This document shows, piece after piece, positions 13,292 to 20,649 of a DNA stretch of 24,326 bases. The notes below the pieces were generated by a model that had not been told where the DNA came from, searched no databases, and saw only the letters and a program-made list of their open reading frames with translations. Made by a program: the position numbers and the translations under genes. Numbering within the stretch: position 1 is the stretch's first letter; each line of letters starts with the position of its first letter. Source of the DNA: a virus; IMG/VR virus record IMGVR_UViG_3300037585_002108, positions 1 through 24,326 of that record; one strand, given 5' to 3'.

Positions 13292-13987
13292 ATGAGTCAC
13301 AAGGAAATGGCTGAATTATTAAAGCACTCAATACTTGAGGACATCCAATCTATTGCGGGTGAGCAAGACAAGATAGACTTTTTGAACGACCTAAAAGCAT
13401 ATTTGCATGAGATAAGCCCCTTGGCGGCCCAACCTGTTGATAATGTGGAGTGGGTAAGCGTGGATAGGGTTGAGGCCAATAACTACAACCCAAACAACGT
13501 TGCCAATAAGGAAATGCAGTTGCTGCATACATCCATTAAGCACGATGGATATACGCAACCTGTGGTGACTATATTTGATAAGAAGGCTGATAAGTACATT
13601 ATCATAGACGGCTTTCACAGATACTTCACTTGTAAGAACTCCCCAGAAATCAAAGCGGCTAACAAGGGGCGGCTTCCAGTTGTTGTTTTGAATAAAGATA
13701 TGAATGAGAGAATGGCGGCAACTGTACGTCATAACCGAGCGCGAGGCAGTCACTCTGTCAATGGAATGTCAAATATGGTATTTAAGATGCTCGACAACGG
13801 TTGGTCAGACGAAGACATTTGCAACCACTTAGGGATGGGCGCAGATGAGCTTTTAAGGCTCAAGCACATAACAGGCTTCTCTAAGTTGTTTGAGGACGCT
13901 GAGTACAACAAGGCTTGGGTGACGAAAAAGCAAATTCAAATACAATCGAAATATAAGAAAGAACTGAAAGAATCTGATATAGAGTGA
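13292..13987 (+). CDS. ibrB-like: IbrB-like ParB-domain protein, 231 aa
   Basis: A ParB-N domain spans about residues 52-150: VEWVSVDRVEANNYNPN, YTQPVVTIFD, IIIDGFHRYF (D106 to R110) and TVRHNRARGSHSVNGMSNMV (144-163). The HNRARG segment and the following HTH-like part (GWSDEDICNHLGMGADELLR, LKHITG) are features I associate with IbrB. ATG 13292 follows the IbrA stop by one base with GGAAA as ribosome binding site; GTG 13271 inside the IbrA gene is the alternative. The partner just upstream makes an IbrA/IbrB pair likely. It may bind DNA or regulate transcription. Confidence 0.83.
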   Translation: MSHKEMAELLKHSILEDIQSIAGEQDKIDFLNDLKAYLHEISPLAAQPVDNVEWVSVDRVEANNYNPNNVANKEMQLLHTSIKHDGYTQPVVTIFDKKADKYIIIDGFHRYFTCKNSPEIKAANKGRLPVVVLNKDMNERMAATVRHNRARGSHSVNGMSNMVFKMLDNGWSDEDICNHLGMGADELLRLKHITGFSKLFEDAEYNKAWVTKKQIQIQSKYKKELKESDIE

Positions 13988-13994
13988 TAGCGAA

Positions 13995-14555
13995 ATGCCC
14001 ACAAAAATAACGCCAGAACTTGAAATCAAAATGCGCGATGAGTTTATCTTTGGCTATGTGGCAGAAGATGGAGAGCGTAAGTATCCAACCATAGAAGCGC
14101 TGCAACGCCGACACGATGTTGCAATAGCAACGTTGCGCCGAAAAGCAGATAAGGGCGATTGGCAAAAAGAAAAAAACCGCCGCCAAACGGAATTGCAAGA
14201 TAAGCTAGACGCTGAACGCTTAGAGCGCTTGGTTGAGGGCGGTAAGCGACTTGACGATAATGCCCTGCAAATAGCGCAAGCTATGCTCACTAGGGTAGGG
14301 CGCAAATTGCAACGGGCGTTCCGACTAGAAGAAGATGACCCAGATGTTGAGCGGTTGGGTACAGATGAAATGCGAGAGTTGTCACAGGTAACAATCAACG
14401 CTCAAAAAGTGGGAAAACTAGCGCTGGGCGAGGCGCAAGAAATAAGCAAGGTATCCGCAGATGTCAGTAATCCAGAAGCCTTCCAAGAAGTTATGGAACA
14501 ACTTGACGAGATTGCAGCGGCAAGGTCATCACGCATCAAGCACACTTTACAATGA
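13995..14555 (+). CDS. terS: Terminase small subunit-like protein, 186 aa
   Basis: The N-terminal part (residues 20-60) has an HTH-like segment (YPTIEALQRRHDVAIATLRR, KADKGDW) as in phage small terminases that bind the packaging site. It is followed by a long helical region (60-150) suited to ring oligomerisation, with LSQVTINAQKVGKLALGEAQ near the end. Its position directly before the large terminase, overlapping it by 95 bases, is the strongest support. Direct sequence similarity is modest, as is normal for small terminases. Confidence 0.72.
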   Translation: MPTKITPELEIKMRDEFIFGYVAEDGERKYPTIEALQRRHDVAIATLRRKADKGDWQKEKNRRQTELQDKLDAERLERLVEGGKRLDDNALQIAQAMLTRVGRKLQRAFRLEEDDPDVERLGTDEMRELSQVTINAQKVGKLALGEAQEISKVSADVSNPEAFQEVMEQLDEIAAARSSRIKHTLQ

Positions 14556-15774
14556 TTGGTTAGCTACTGCGAGAGACAGTCAATATACGCCTCCTAAAGA
14601 TATTTATGGGGATTGGCAGATATGGCTTATTCTCGCGGGGCGTGGGTGGGGTAAGACCAGAACGGGGGCAATGGATGCCTTGGTATATGCTTTGCGTAAC
14701 CCAGAGGTGCAAGTAGCGGTTGTCACGCCTACATTCGGGGATATTAGGCGCGTGGCATTCGGCGGGGTTTCGGGGATACTGAAGTTTTTACCCAAAGAAT
14801 GTATGCTGGAAGGTCGAGGGCGCGGGTATAACGCCACATCGTCAGAAATAAATTTATTCAATGGGTCAAAAATTATGGGCTTTTCCGCTACTGAGCCTGA
14901 TCGTCTAAGAGGGCCGCAGTTTCATAGGGCGTGGTGCGATGAGATAGCGGCTTGGCAATACCCTGACACGTTTGACCAATTAATGTTTGGCTTGCGATTA
15001 GGGGTAAATCCTCAATGCGTAATAACTACAACCCCAAAGCCATCACCATTAATTCGCGGGCTTATTCGTAGGAAGGGCGGGGTTGTTATCACCCGTGGGT
15101 CTACATTTGAAAACGCTGCCAATCTAGCGCCCGTTGCTATTGCTCAATTAAAGGAGAAGTACGAGGGGACAAGGCTAGGCCGTCAAGAGCTTTATGCAGA
15201 AGTGCTTGATGACCTAGAGGGGGCGCTATGGTCGTATTCAATGCTTGAGGGGGCTTATTGCGCTGTAGAGTCACAGCCTGAGTATGTTCGCAAAGTTGTT
15301 GCAGTTGATCCCGCTGTTACAAGCGGAGAAGAAAGCGATGAGACAGGTATTGTTGTGGCGGGTATAGGTGAGGATGGCAGATATTACGTCTTGGAAGATG
15401 CAACAATGAAGGGAAGTCCTGACGCTTGGGCGAGGCGGGCTTGCGGTCTTTTACATGAGCATAACGCTGATCGAATCATCGCAGAAGTTAATAACGGTGG
15501 AGATTTGGTCGAAAGAGTGGTAAGAACTATAGACAGAAGTGTTCCATATACCGCCGTAAGAGCCTCACGGGGCAAACTGGTAAGGGCAGAGCCTATTGCA
15601 GCGCTCTATGAGCAAGGGAAAGTAAGTCATGTGGGTAAGTTTAAAGAGCTGGAAGAGCAAATGACCAGTTATACCCCAACAACAGGTAAGTCACCTGATA
15701 GGCTTGATGCTTTAGTATGGGCGCTTACAGAATTAAGTAGATCATCAGGACAAGCTGTTTGGAGAATTAGCTAA
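14461..15774 (+). CDS. terL: Terminase large subunit, 437 aa
   Basis: The packaging ATPase has Walker A LAGRGWGKTRTG (58-69), Walker B WCDE (158-161) and a TTTPKP coupling motif. The nuclease domain has VVAVDPAVTSG (D283) and PDRLDALVWAL (D416) as metal-binding acidic residues. It cuts concatemeric DNA and drives it into the prohead through the portal. ATG 14461 has AAGG as ribosome binding site but lies 95 bases inside the small-terminase gene. Later in-frame starts are only TTG codons, for example 14503, so the exact N-terminus is uncertain. The stop overlaps the portal start (TAATG). Confidence 0.93.
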   Translation: MSVIQKPSKKLWNNLTRLQRQGHHASSTLYNDWLATARDSQYTPPKDIYGDWQIWLILAGRGWGKTRTGAMDALVYALRNPEVQVAVVTPTFGDIRRVAFGGVSGILKFLPKECMLEGRGRGYNATSSEINLFNGSKIMGFSATEPDRLRGPQFHRAWCDEIAAWQYPDTFDQLMFGLRLGVNPQCVITTTPKPSPLIRGLIRRKGGVVITRGSTFENAANLAPVAIAQLKEKYEGTRLGRQELYAEVLDDLEGALWSYSMLEGAYCAVESQPEYVRKVVAVDPAVTSGEESDETGIVVAGIGEDGRYYVLEDATMKGSPDAWARRACGLLHEHNADRIIAEVNNGGDLVERVVRTIDRSVPYTAVRASRGKLVRAEPIAALYEQGKVSHVGKFKELEEQMTSYTPTTGKSPDRLDALVWALTELSRSSGQAVWRIS

Positions 15775-17117
15775 TGGGAATCTTGGATAATATAGCATCA
15801 GCTTTCAGACGGACGCCAATGGAGCGCAAACGAGCGCCGCAAGTGCATATTAGTTCGCCAACCTATTCACAGGGGCGCAAGGATAACTTCAAGTCATATG
15901 CTGACGAAGGCTATAGGCAGAACGCCATTGTTTATCGCTGTGTTAATGAGATAGCTAACGGGGCGGCATCAATACCTTTCTGCGTTTATCAAGGTGAAAC
16001 CAAGCTAGATAGCCATCCCCTTATTTCATTGCTCAAGAGGCCAAACCCGTTGCAAGCGGGGGTGGAATACTTTCAGTCTTTGTACAGTTATCTTTTGCTG
16101 TCTGGCAATTCGTATGCGCTAAGATCAGACGTTAGTGGCACTCCAAGGGAGTTGCATATTTTGCGGCCTGATAGAGTAGAAATAAAGCCAAGCGATACTG
16201 CAATCCCAAGGTCTTATTGCTATAAGCTAGAAAATCAGGTTGTGAAAGAATACCCCGCCGATCCATTGACAGGCGTATCAGAGGTAAAGCATTTTAAGCT
16301 TTGGAACCCGCTTGATGATTATTTAGGGCTATCGCCTCTAATGGCAGCATCTATAGATGTTGATCAGCACAACATGATCGCCAAGCACAATATAGCTCTA
16401 TTGGCTAATGGGGCGCGGCCTTCTGGCGCTATCGTATTCAAGCCTTCTGATGAGGCGGGCATGAGGACGATGCTGTCAGATGGGCAACGTGAGCAATTGC
16501 AATCAGATTTGCAGAGTAGAGCCCAAGGCGTAAACAACGCAGGGAAGCCCATGCTGCTAGAGGGTGACTTTGATTGGAAGGAAATGGGTATGTCTCCTAA
16601 AGATATGGATTTTCTTTCGCAAGCCAACATGACAGCAAAAGACATAGCTCTGTGTTTTGGTGTGCCATCGCAACTAATCGGCGTTCCTGACGCTCAAACT
16701 TACGCCAATGTCCAAGAAGCGCGTTTGGCTTTGTATGAGGAAACCATTATTCCATTAGCGCGTAGGATTGAGAGCGATTTAAACGAATGGCTTGCTCCTA
16801 TGTTCGGGGATAACATCTATATATCATATGACGTTGATATGATCCCTGCCATGACGGAGCGCAGAAGAAGGGTGTACGAAAATGTTACTCAAGCGGTTAG
16901 GGACGGCATTATTAGCCGCAATGAGGCGAGGGAAAGATTGGGTCTTGAGCCTATTAGCGGGGGCGATGAGGTATTTATCGCATCTAACTTGTTCCCGTTG
17001 GGTGGCCCAGAAGTGGCTGAAGATGAGGGGCAAGACCCAAAAGAAGCGGGTGAAGAAGCCTACGGCGATCTTGAAGTGATAGAAGCGGGCAAGGGGAAAG
17101 CAATAGCGGCGGAGTAA
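15774..17117 (+). CDS. HK97-family portal protein, 447 aa
   Basis: The sequence has the HK97-type portal pattern: YRQNAIVYRCVNEIANGAAS near residues 45-65, LLSGNSYAL, PSGAIVF, a MDFLSQANMTAKDIALCFGV segment near residue 285, and PSQLIG. A C-terminal YENVTQAVRDGIISRNEARE stretch precedes LGLEPISGGDEVF. The dodecameric portal sits at one capsid vertex, passing DNA and joining the tail. The last 40 residues are acidic and low-complexity. It lies between terminase and the MuF-like head protein, the usual order. Confidence 0.92.
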   Translation: MGILDNIASAFRRTPMERKRAPQVHISSPTYSQGRKDNFKSYADEGYRQNAIVYRCVNEIANGAASIPFCVYQGETKLDSHPLISLLKRPNPLQAGVEYFQSLYSYLLLSGNSYALRSDVSGTPRELHILRPDRVEIKPSDTAIPRSYCYKLENQVVKEYPADPLTGVSEVKHFKLWNPLDDYLGLSPLMAASIDVDQHNMIAKHNIALLANGARPSGAIVFKPSDEAGMRTMLSDGQREQLQSDLQSRAQGVNNAGKPMLLEGDFDWKEMGMSPKDMDFLSQANMTAKDIALCFGVPSQLIGVPDAQTYANVQEARLALYEETIIPLARRIESDLNEWLAPMFGDNIYISYDVDMIPAMTERRRRVYENVTQAVRDGIISRNEARERLGLEPISGGDEVFIASNLFPLGGPEVAEDEGQDPKEAGEEAYGDLEVIEAGKGKAIAAE

Positions 17118-17121
17118 AGCA

Positions 17122-18990
17122 TTGGCTTTTCCTGTTTACATTAAGGCTACAAGTAAAAAGCGTATATCCATCCAGAAGGAAATACGCGAAGTAAACCGAT
17201 TGAGATTAAGGTTTGAGCGCGGGATGGCTCGTAAGCTATCTAGTCTCTTTGCTAAAACGGGCAGACAGGCCGCACAAGCCTATTCTAGTGGGGGTAACAT
17301 ACCTCTAGCCACAAGGGACTTAGAAAAGGAACTTATGGCTGTATTCACGGCGCAATACGGGTCTGTAATAGATACGTTTGCGGGGCGTGTAACAGGGGAT
17401 AGGAAAGAGGCTTTTACGTTTCAGTTTTTGGTTGATAGGTTTTTGCGGCGTCACGGGGCTAGTGCAGTAACGGGGGTTGCTGTAACCACGCAATTTCACA
17501 TCAGAAGGGCTATCCAAGCGGGGGAAGATGAAGGTTTAGGCGTTGATAAGACAGCCAAGTTAATTACAGAAAGAACATCGGGGGCTATCGGTAGGGCAAG
17601 GGCTGCAACAATCGCAAGAACTGAAACCCACGCCGCAGCGTCATACGCTACTGATGAGGCGACCAAGCAATTAAACTTGCCCAACCAAAAGAAGCGGTGG
17701 GTATCTGTGGGTGATGCAAGGACAAGGCCAAGCCATGCCGCCGCAAACGGTCAAGAGGTGTTGATAGATGAGGCGTTTCTAATACGGGACAAGGGCGCAG
17801 TTATCGCCATGAAATATCCGCATGATGGAAATGGCGGGGCATCTAATAATATCAATTGTCGGTGCTTGGCGGTTTATTACACAGAAGAAGATGATTTGTT
17901 AGATGACTCAAAGCCGTCTTTTGCACCAGTAGAAGGCGGGGCAGTTGCAGATGATCCTAAACCCACGGTGGAAAATTTCTTTAGGCCAAGAGACAAGGCA
18001 ATCAATGCTGCAACTCTTGTTATCCCGACCAAAAAGAACGCACTCAAGGAAATGCAGGATAGTGTTGAGGAGGCAAACAAAGATGATATTTATCAAGAGA
18101 CGTTTGAGATATTTGTTGGCCTACAAGTCCATAAAGGGCCATTCGTAGGACACTGGCAAGGTAGGAATGATAAGGATAACGGAAGGGTATCATTAAGCGG
18201 ATTTAGCAAGGAAAGCGTAGCTTATGTGAATCAAGGAAGCAAAGAGCTTAACGCAATGGCTGATTGGCTTGGGATTTCTAGGATAAGGGGCTACAAAACC
18301 ACGGGCAGAGCTTCAGACAACGGGAATCAAGGCGGCGGGGTGATGGCTCTTAACAAGAAGGCTATTAATGCTTATGTTTCTGTGTCTAACGCAGACCTAA
18401 AATCGGTTACTCAAATATTGGAAGGTTTAGATAAGCAGAAAATTAATTATAGGGAAGCGCAGAGTAGTTTGGTAGGATATAGGAATAGAAGAGATGCACC
18501 TGATTATGATCCAGACAGAGAGGATGAATTGTTTATTGCTTATATAGAGGAACAAAAAAAATATAACGCATTACTGGAAGAGTATTCTTTGTCAAAAGAG
18601 CTTATAGCTAGGGGCGGGGGCGTCACAACCTACCAAAGAGGCGATAATTTCTCAACTGCTCCTTGGTCAGCAAAAGAGTATTTTTCTGATGGCTTGGATA
18701 AAACAAGGGTTTTAATGTATCATGAATTTGCTCACCACGTTCACCAGACCTATAAGTTAACTGGCTTATATAATGTTGGGGCAGCTCCACTAGAGAAAAG
18801 GCTAATTAGCTTCTTTAAAAACAATTCAAAAAACAATTTGGAGGCCTTTGCTCCTAGTAGGTACTCTATGACCAATTACAGAGAATACTTTGCGGAAAGT
18901 TATGCAATGTATATGATGGACAAAGCGGAAGATTTGCATCCTGAGATGATTGAGATTATTAAGGACATTCTGCAAGAGAGAGGTAAGTGA
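17122..18990 (+). CDS. MuF-like head protein fused to an HExxH metallopeptidase-like domain, 622 aa
   Basis: Residues 1-255 are a phage Mu gpF-like head morphogenesis domain: ARTETHAAASYATDEA (165-180), DARTRPSHAAANGQ (198-211) and INCRCLA (244-250). A linker and an unrecognised region (about 260-500) follow. The C-terminal part has MYHEFAHHVHQ with H534, E535 and H538 (HEXXH), and a downstream YREYFAESYAMYM with E588/E592 as third ligand candidates, a zincin pattern. MuF proteins with toxin-like C-termini are known in temperate phages, so this may be an injected effector; a head-maturation protease is the alternative. TTG 17122 has a GGAG ribosome binding site. Hand counts show GC falling from about 60 per cent in the MuF part to 28-43 per cent in the C-terminal part. 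Confidence 0.82.
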   Translation: MAFPVYIKATSKKRISIQKEIREVNRLRLRFERGMARKLSSLFAKTGRQAAQAYSSGGNIPLATRDLEKELMAVFTAQYGSVIDTFAGRVTGDRKEAFTFQFLVDRFLRRHGASAVTGVAVTTQFHIRRAIQAGEDEGLGVDKTAKLITERTSGAIGRARAATIARTETHAAASYATDEATKQLNLPNQKKRWVSVGDARTRPSHAAANGQEVLIDEAFLIRDKGAVIAMKYPHDGNGGASNNINCRCLAVYYTEEDDLLDDSKPSFAPVEGGAVADDPKPTVENFFRPRDKAINAATLVIPTKKNALKEMQDSVEEANKDDIYQETFEIFVGLQVHKGPFVGHWQGRNDKDNGRVSLSGFSKESVAYVNQGSKELNAMADWLGISRIRGYKTTGRASDNGNQGGGVMALNKKAINAYVSVSNADLKSVTQILEGLDKQKINYREAQSSLVGYRNRRDAPDYDPDREDELFIAYIEEQKKYNALLEEYSLSKELIARGGGVTTYQRGDNFSTAPWSAKEYFSDGLDKTRVLMYHEFAHHVHQTYKLTGLYNVGAAPLEKRLISFFKNNSKNNLEAFAPSRYSMTNYREYFAESYAMYMMDKAEDLHPEMIEIIKDILQERGK

Positions 18991-19166
18991 TGACTAAGAA
19001 ATTAGACAGGGTAAGAGAGTTACTCAATACAAATACAAAGCTTACTGATAACGAGCAGCAAGAGCTTTTTGATTTAATCGTTGATATTGACGTAGATGAT
19101 GCAGCCGCCGCTTTAGCATCGGTTAGCCAACTTTATGTTGAGGGTTTGGTGGATAGACAAATATAA
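18990..19166 (+). CDS. Small acidic protein after MuF-metallopeptidase, 58 aa
   Basis: ATG 18990 overlaps the MuF stop as TGATG and has an AGAGAGG ribosome binding site. The frame ends at TAA 19164-19166, right against the terminator hairpin at 19167. The protein is acidic and likely helical (LTDNEQQELFDLIVDIDVDD in the centre) with no cysteine. Translational coupling to a protein ending in a toxin-like domain makes an immunity or chaperone role plausible, but nothing in the sequence proves this. No family is recognised. Confidence 0.65.
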   Translation: MTKKLDRVRELLNTNTKLTDNEQQELFDLIVDIDVDDAAAALASVSQLYVEGLVDRQI

Positions 19167-19186
19167 AGGCCGCTCGAAAGCGGCCT
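19158..19186 (-). terminator. Terminator of the antisense cassette
   Basis: AGGCCGCT-CGAA-AGCGGCCT (19167-19186) is a perfect 8-base-pair stem with a four-base loop. On the minus strand it is followed by TTATATTTG. It ends the minus-strand cassette 19214-19775 and starts at the base after the stop of the plus-strand 58-residue gene. The plus strand has no T-run, so head-gene transcription can probably read through. Confidence 0.65.
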
Positions 19187-19213
19187 ACCAGAACATTTTG
19201 AATTTTGATGTTT

Positions 19214-19408
19214 TTAAGGGTAATAAAAACAAAGTTGTGAATATGCAGTACCCTCAAGGTGGTCTTGGAATTTCTCGAAAACCTCAAGCGCTTCAAGGGT
19301 TTTCTTGCTTACTTGTCTACCCTGACATAGTTGTTGGAAGTGTGCGACAGCCTCTGACATCTCGCGCCCTGTTAAATGTGCTTCCTCTTTGCTGTAATCC
19401 ATAGTCAT
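19214..19408 (-). CDS. Hypothetical protein of antisense cassette, 64 aa
   Basis: The start at 19408 shares its bases with the upstream stop (TAATG) and has an AAGGA ribosome binding site inside the preceding gene. A longer frame to 19417 would ignore this coupling. The protein appears helical, with a long charged helix (VSKKTLEALEVFEKFQDHL) in the second half and two cysteines. No family is recognised. It is the last gene of the cassette before the terminator at 19158-19186. Confidence 0.6.
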   Translation of the reverse strand: MTMDYSKEEAHLTGREMSEAVAHFQQLCQGRQVSKKTLEALEVFEKFQDHLEGTAYSQLCFYYP

Positions 19409-19524
19409 TATTTCCAATCCTTCGCTTGTTGTTTGCCTTTGCGGCGATCCTTCGCCTTTTCAGATTTTTTGTAGGCTTTTTCCCACTTCTTACTTAGGCA
19501 GTTTATGCGATTGCGCTTTGCCAT
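19408..19524 (-). CDS. Very basic 38-aa peptide
   Basis: ATG 19524-19522 has AAAGGA eight bases upstream. The 38 residues are dominated by Lys and Arg, with one Cys and two Trp, and show no hydrophobic segment. The stop TAA overlaps the next ATG. A peptide this basic could bind nucleic acid or an acidic protein, but no function is recognised. The coupling on both sides and the good ribosome binding site support it as a real gene despite its size. Confidence 0.55.
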   Translation of the reverse strand: MAKRNRINCLSKKWEKAYKKSEKAKDRRKGKQQAKDWK

Positions 19525-19529
19525 TATTT

Positions 19530-19775
19530 TTATCCTTTGTTAAGGTCAGTGCCAAAAGCCAAGTTGATTGCGTAGGTGATGGCGTTGTCCAAGCGGTCAG
19601 TTGAAATTTGCGCTTTGTAATTACCCTTACGCGCATATTGATACGAGCTATCGCGCTTGCTGATCATATTGTTAAGTGCCATCTCATAATTCTGATCGCA
19701 TAAACGCATATGTGAAAGATAAATCTTACGAGCGCGACCCCATTTGGTTTCATATTTTGGGTAAAGACTTGGCAT
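19530..19775 (-). CDS. Hypothetical basic protein, 81 aa, first gene of antisense cassette
   Basis: ATG 19775-19773 has CGGAGC upstream and lies just downstream of promoter/operator copy 19807-19840; an upstream in-frame start at 19832 would cross that promoter. The protein is basic (KWGRARKIYLSH, MISKRDSSYQYARKGNYKAQ) and ends with a helical ITYAINLAFG part. No family is recognised. With the next two genes it forms a cassette inserted antisense between head genes, which is typical of phage accessory (moron) genes. Confidence 0.65.
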   Translation of the reverse strand: MPSLYPKYETKWGRARKIYLSHMRLCDQNYEMALNNMISKRDSSYQYARKGNYKAQISTDRLDNAITYAINLAFGTDLNKG

Positions 19776-19806
19776 CTTGTTTGCTCCGTGGTTTGTGTTT
19801 CTATAT

Positions 19807-19840
19807 ACCCAATATGGGGCATAGGTTGCCAATTGTCAAC
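19807..19840 (-). promoter_or_regulatory. Promoter/operator copy 4 (minus strand)
   Basis: On the minus strand, TTGACA (19839-19834), 17 bases, CATATT (19816-19811). The -10 is inside ACCCAATATGGGG (19807-19819). The -35 is inside the inverted repeat GTTGCCAATTGTCAAC (19825-19840). It drives the three-gene antisense cassette 19775-19214. Confidence 0.65.
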
Positions 19841-19866
19841 CCCTTAAATGAAAAAATAATCACCTA

Positions 19867-19904
19867 TTTCAAAATAATTTTATCTGTGATAGATTGTCTG
19901 CAAT
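19867..19904 (+). promoter_or_regulatory. Weak plus-strand promoter candidate before protease
   Basis: TTTCAA (19867-19872), 17 bases, TAGATT (19890-19895). The -35 is poor. The TAGATTGTC stretch matches the -10 region at 5299-5307, and GATTG-TCTG-CAATC (19891-19904) forms a small inverted repeat. It could restart transcription of protease and capsid genes after the antisense cassette. Confidence 0.3.
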
Positions 19905-19933
19905 CAGATAGGACGCTATCAAAGGGCTTTTGT

Positions 19934-20629
19934 ATGACTGAGCAAAGCATAGATTCAGAATTTGAATATGAAGAAGAAACCTTAGATGTTAAGTTTGACA
20001 TTAAGGCAATGGATGATTCCTCTGAAGAAAAGGGGGAGTTCAGCGGCTACGGGTCAATCTTTGGCAACAAGGATTTAGGAAATGACGTTGTGGTTGAGGG
20101 CGCATTTGCAAAGTCTATCGGACGCAAGGGCGCAAAAGCTGTTAAGATGCTTTATCAGCATAAGGCTGACGAACCCATAGGAGTTTTTGACGAAATCATA
20201 GAAGATCAGCGTGGCCTAAAGGTCAAGGGGCGGCTTGCTATGGGTACGCAAAGAGGCCGTGAGGTTTATGAACTCATGAAAATGGGCGCTATTGATGGGC
20301 TGAGTATTGGCTACAGAGTAGACGCTAAAGGCTATGACTACGATGATAAGCGCAAGCGGCGGTATCTCAAGTCAGTAGACCTAATGGAGATTTCCGCTGT
20401 CACCTTCCCAATGAACCCAAGAGCAAGGGTTTCGGCGGTAAAGGGAGAGCGGACTGTTCGGGAATGGGAAGAAGTAATGCGGGATGCAGGAGGGCTTTCT
20501 AGGAACGAAGCAAAGGTTGCGGCATCAGCCGTGGCTACGGCACTGGAACAGCGGGACGCTGAAACTCAGGAAATGCCAACCGAAATGGTTAGCGCGGTCA
20601 ACCGCCTGACTGATATTCTTAAATCCTAA
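19934..20629 (+). CDS. Prohead protease, HK97/S78 family, 231 aa
   Basis: The family motifs appear in order: GEFSGYGSIFGNKD (35-47), KMLYQHKADEPIG with catalytic His76, AIDGLSIGYRV with Ser124, and LMEISAVTFPMNPRA (150-164) with Glu152 as third residue. The enzyme cleaves the scaffold part of the capsid protein and itself during head maturation. ATG 19934 has AAAGGG upstream; a longer frame would extend into the antisense promoter region. It lies 20 bases before the capsid gene, the expected order. The first 30 residues are highly acidic. Confidence 0.92.
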   Translation: MTEQSIDSEFEYEEETLDVKFDIKAMDDSSEEKGEFSGYGSIFGNKDLGNDVVVEGAFAKSIGRKGAKAVKMLYQHKADEPIGVFDEIIEDQRGLKVKGRLAMGTQRGREVYELMKMGAIDGLSIGYRVDAKGYDYDDKRKRRYLKSVDLMEISAVTFPMNPRARVSAVKGERTVREWEEVMRDAGGLSRNEAKVAASAVATALEQRDAETQEMPTEMVSAVNRLTDILKS

Positions 20630-20649
20630 ATCTACGGAAGGATTCACTT

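Noticed and set aside
14054-14398. Minus-strand frame rich in Ser/Arg/Cys opposite the small terminase
   Set aside because: Its composition is typical of a shadow of a helical, charged gene, and the plus-strand frame fits the terminase pair.
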